From JBEGQX01 sp041180805 (GTDB lineage: Bacteria > Planctomycetota > Planctomycetia > Gemmatales > Gemmataceae), in NCBI GenBank assembly GCA_041180805.1, contig JBEGQX010000164.1, positions 1 to 6,671 on the forward strand: a DNA stretch of 6,671 bases. Direction: 5' to 3'. The position numbers and the translations under genes were made by a program. Below the pieces are notes generated by a model, which saw only the letters and a program-made list of their open reading frames with translations, had not been told where the DNA came from and made no database searches. Shown here one piece after another: positions 5,630 through 6,671 of the stretch. Position 1 is the first letter of the stretch, and the number at the start of each line of letters is the position of its first letter.

Positions 5630-6358
5630 ATGGAACCATTCCCCATAACAAAGGCAGTGCCCGCTGAACTTGCCGAGGCAAGACTGCTACTGATGGACAC
5701 CTCTGCCCAGCGTGGCTACCTGGGCCTTGTAAAAGGCCACGATATGATTCAGGAATGCTGGCTGGAAAGTGCCCGAAAACATGTCAGTGACCTGGCCCCA
5801 GCCATAAACAAATTGCTGTGTGAAACTGGCTGGCAGCCCAGCCAGTTGGATGTTATTGCCGTTGGAATTGGCCCGGGCAGCTACACCGGCCTGCGAATCG
5901 GAATCATGTCCGCCAGAACCCTGGCTTTGGTCACCGGGGCAAGACTGCTCGGGTTGGGCAACTTTGAAATTCAAGCTGCTGGCCTGCCACAGGATGCGCC
6001 AGAGCAGATCGAATTTATAGCGGATGCGCAACAGGATAAACTGTACCGGCAGACATTTTGCAAATCTGACCAACAATTCAAGCCGCAGAATGAATTGGAA
6101 ATTGTCGATTTGCAGGATTGGATAAAAAGTAGGGATGAGAAGATTTGTCTTGCTGGTCCGGGAGTTCAGAAACTGAAAAACTTCGGGCTGGAACCAGCCA
6201 ACACCATGAATCATCCCCTCATCACCGGGAAGGCATTTGCAGAAGTAGCTTTGGCAAAACTGGGTTTGGGGCAAACCCATAACCCCCATGAATTGCAACC
6301 TCTTTACATGCGAAGAAGCTCTGCCGAGGAACAATGGGACCGGAGAACTCCATCATGA
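5630..6358 (+). CDS. tsaB: tRNA threonylcarbamoyladenosine biosynthesis protein TsaB
   Basis: TsaB is the non-catalytic partner of TsaD in the bacterial t6A complex (with TsaE), which adds threonylcarbamoyl to A37 of ANN-decoding tRNAs in the cytosol. The 242-residue protein has the ASKHA-fold first strand with LLLMDTSA (about 19-26), then the diagnostic GPGSYTGLRIG (81-91) followed by the helix of the TsaB-TsaD interface region. ADAQQDKLY (131-139) lies where many homologues have DAR-x-x-EVY, so the usual Arg is Gln here. The C-terminus ends with the typical LQPLYMRRSSAEEQW. About 17 residues precede the normal beginning of the family. A GTG at 5657 would shorten this, but the AAAGG before it is only 2 bases away, so the ATG is kept. 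The stop overlaps the next start (ATGA, 6355-6358). Family assignment is firm; the exact start is less sure. Confidence 0.93.
   Translation: MEPFPITKAVPAELAEARLLLMDTSAQRGYLGLVKGHDMIQECWLESARKHVSDLAPAINKLLCETGWQPSQLDVIAVGIGPGSYTGLRIGIMSARTLALVTGARLLGLGNFEIQAAGLPQDAPEQIEFIADAQQDKLYRQTFCKSDQQFKPQNELEIVDLQDWIKSRDEKICLAGPGVQKLKNFGLEPANTMNHPLITGKAFAEVALAKLGLGQTHNPHELQPLYMRRSSAEEQWDRRTPS
5824..5847. repeat. Perfect 10-bp inverted repeat with 4-base loop inside tsaB
   Basis: aactggctgg (5824-5833), loop cagc, ccagccagtt (5838-5847). The arms are exact reverse complements and GC-rich, so the RNA would form a stable hairpin. It encodes residues around ETGWQPSQLD. No T-run follows on the plus strand, so it is unlikely to be a terminator. 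It may be coincidence of codon choice or a local mRNA structure. Confidence 0.6.
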
Positions 6359-6671
6359 AAGCAACCTACAGGGCAATTTCATCCCTACTGATTCTTTGCG
6401 GAATACTGGCTGGGGCAAGGGCCCAGGGAACCCTGCAAGGCAGTTCCATCCAAATTCAACTTAGGACTGATGTTCCAAGCCAGGCAAAAGAGGGAAGATA
6501 CTACCTTGTATTTTCCAAGGAAGCCCCAAAAGGCATACCGGGGGAACCAAGGTGGTTCCAGCCCGATCCATTTTTCTCCGGCAAGTTGTTGCCTTTGGCA
6601 AAAAAAGGGGATGCTCTCGCTTTTTCAGACCAAGATTGGAAAGGCTTCCCACATGCAAGCTTGAAAGAACT
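6355..6671 (+). CDS. Secreted protein, N-terminal fragment, possibly enterochelin-esterase-like
   Basis: The ATG at 6355 overlaps the tsaB stop, with GGAGA (6342-6346) 8 bases upstream. The frame stays open for 105 codons to the window end, so the gene is truncated there. The first 23 residues form a type I signal peptide: basic start (MKATYR), hydrophobic core (ISSLLILCGILAG) and an ARA cleavage site before QG. The Cys in the core has Leu before it, so it is not a convincing lipobox. The mature part begins with a beta-rich stretch (IQIQLRTDV, then YYLVFSK) and contains EPRWFQPDPFF and GFPHASL. This resembles, from memory, the N-terminal domain of planctomycete esterases of the enterochelin-esterase type; the catalytic domain would lie outside the window. 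Coding and export are well supported, the function only weakly. Confidence 0.78.
   Translation, partial: MKATYRAISSLLILCGILAGARAQGTLQGSSIQIQLRTDVPSQAKEGRYYLVFSKEAPKGIPGEPRWFQPDPFFSGKLLPLAKKGDALAFSDQDWKGFPHASLKE

Noticed and set aside
5562..5648. 28-codon frame overlapping the tsaB start, as a possible leader peptide
   Set aside because: No properly spaced ribosome site, no regulatory codon run, and it would overlap the proposed leaderless start.
5687..6334. 215-codon minus-strand open frame
   Set aside because: It is the antisense shadow of tsaB, with no recognisable domain.
1..6671. A novel defence, mobile or biosynthetic system
   Set aside because: The genes are a surface propeller, dxr, rseP, RNase H, tsaB, one small membrane protein and one secreted protein. 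No transposase, integrase, nuclease-effector pair, CRISPR repeats or modular cluster is visible.

Overview
The window looks like chromosomal DNA from a planctomycete, probably Gemmataceae-like. That is inference from protein style, not from a marker gene. The clues are a beta-propeller array with VTGxGxGGGPHVxxFDG units, a much enlarged RseP with a PDZ array, and a final secreted protein that resembles planctomycete enterochelin-esterase-like proteins. Most of the window is housekeeping genes. I see no rRNA, tRNA, CRISPR array, insertion sequence, attachment site, toxin-antitoxin pair or recognisable defence system.

Layout. Positions 1-1146 hold the 3' end of a large, probably secreted FG-GAP/integrin-alpha-like beta-propeller gene that begins outside the window. 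It contains five 52-residue repeats in exact register. Its first 174 bases have a strikingly pyrimidine-rich coding strand, unlike the rest of the gene. A long AT-rich hairpin overlaps its stop codon. After an 81-base gap comes dxr (1228-2496, MEP isoprenoid pathway). It overlaps rseP (2457-4961), a site-2-type intramembrane protease with three clear and two degenerate PDZ modules. A 49-residue single-pass membrane protein (4974-5123) follows 12 bases after rseP.

A type 1 RNase H gene (5128-5535) lies on the minus strand and converges on the small gene with only 4 bases between them. It has a good sigma70-like promoter and Shine-Dalgarno site in the 94-base divergent spacer. tsaB (5630-6358, tRNA t6A synthesis) runs rightwards from the same spacer and may be leaderless. 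It overlaps by ATGA with a secreted protein (6355 onward) that is cut by the window end.

How the genes fit together. The dxr-rseP neighbourhood is widespread in bacteria, often within the frr-uppS-cdsA-dxr-rseP cluster. Here the upstream members are replaced by the beta-propeller gene. dxr, rseP and the small membrane protein are probably one transcription unit. tsaB and the secreted protein look like a second, and the RNase H gene stands alone. The parts most worth a second look are the RseP PDZ array, the unannotatably small membrane gene behind it, the chimeric-looking start of the window, the hairpin at 1141-1172, and the likely leaderless tsaB.
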